Part shown: piece by piece, positions 32,084 to 32,255 of the stretch
Layout of the letters: each line of letters begins with the position of its first letter
How positions within the stretch are numbered: the first letter of the stretch is position 1
NCBI GenBank assembly: GCA_903843135.1
Contig: CAIMOS010000150.1
Span: forward strand, 1-32,255
Direction: 5' to 3'
DNA from: an uncultured Ignavibacteriales bacterium
GTDB taxonomy: Bacteria; Bacteroidota; Ignavibacteria; Ignavibacteriales; Ignavibacteriaceae
DNA: 32,255 nucleotides
Translations under genes and position numbers: made by a program
Notes under the pieces: generated by a model
Told to the model about the DNA's origin: nothing
Databases searched by the model: none
The model's input: the letters and a program-made list of their open reading frames with translations, nothing else

Positions 32084-32255
32084 TTATTTAACGGGGAACA
32101 TTTCACCGGTTTTACGGCTGACACGGGTTATTTTCTTCTTCTGTGTCTTCTCATCAAGAATTATTTTCGAACCGATACGTGTTGGTTCGCTCGTCTTAGG
32201 ATCAAGGATCATAACGTTTGACGCGTTGATGGAAAGCTCTTTTTCGATAATGCCG
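32084..32255 (-). CDS. rplX: 50S ribosomal protein L24, partial (5' end beyond the window)
   Basis: The frame running off the right edge encodes the last 56 residues of L24, an assembly initiator of the large subunit: IEKELSINASNVMILDP, then TRIGSKI, KKKITRVSRKTGEMFPVK at the end. The position directly upstream of rplE is standard for the spc operon. The N-terminal KOW part lies outside the window. Confidence 0.93.
   Translation of the reverse strand, partial: GIIEKELSINASNVMILDPKTSEPTRIGSKIILDEKTQKKKITRVSRKTGEMFPVK

Noticed and set aside
1-32255. CRISPR arrays, rRNA genes, prophage or complete insertion sequences
   Set aside because: No regularly spaced repeats, rRNA-like sequence, phage structural genes or paired terminal inverted repeats were seen; only the IS3 fragment at the left edge.

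Overview
The window looks like chromosome from a bacterium of the Bacteroidota-Chlorobiota group, most like an Ignavibacteria-type lineage (inference). The clues are the short ~284-residue primary sigma factor, the class II B12-dependent ribonucleotide reductase, the abundance of SpoIIE-type PP2C phosphatases, and the standard spc/alpha ribosomal order lacking adk between secY and map. Almost everything lies on the minus strand; the main exceptions are the left-edge genes and nrdJ.

Left edge (1-1836): a truncated IS3-family transposase remnant, two overlapping genes of unknown function, and an oppositely oriented HEPN/MNT toxin-antitoxin pair.

Signalling block (1958-12362): a five-gene minus-strand partner-switching operon encodes a membrane PP2C phosphatase, an RsbV-like STAS protein, an RsbW-like kinase, a soluble tandem-GAF PP2C phosphatase, and a PDZ/multi-TM/GAF/PP2C phosphatase. 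All three phosphatases keep the PP2C metal-binding motifs, so three inputs may converge on one STAS/kinase pair. Upstream is an ECF sigma/anti-sigma pair with a good GGAAC-N16-CGTC promoter just before the sigma start codon, and a LiaF-like envelope-stress membrane protein.

nrdJ (12597-16166) is on the plus strand and converges on an NlpC/P60 lipoprotein gene; each has its own terminator.

Housekeeping run (16346-22925, minus strand, transcribed right to left): engB, a GAF/degenerate-GGDEF protein, deoB (phosphopentomutase), a small protein plus PIN-domain protein (putative toxin-antitoxin), two EutN/CcmL microcompartment vertex proteins, the primary sigma factor, and the NlpC lipoprotein. 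Genes abut or overlap through most of it; the rpoD GTG start overlaps the stop of the second EutN gene and its Shine-Dalgarno lies inside that gene. Two genes here (deoB and the PIN gene) appear to lack an ATG/GTG/TTG start at the position the protein family demands.

Ribosomal block (22988-32255): rplX (partial)-rplE-rpsN-rpsH-rplF-rplR-[tRNA-Gln(UUG)]-rpsE-rpmD-rplO-secY-map-infA-rpmJ-rpsM-rpsK-rpsD-rpoA-rplQ, ending in a strong terminator that abuts the engB start. The tRNA gene embedded between rplR and rpsE is unusual. No gene-free stretch exceeds 300 bases; the longest (12363-12596 and 9055-9270) are AT-rich intergenic DNA, the second with a long hairpin.
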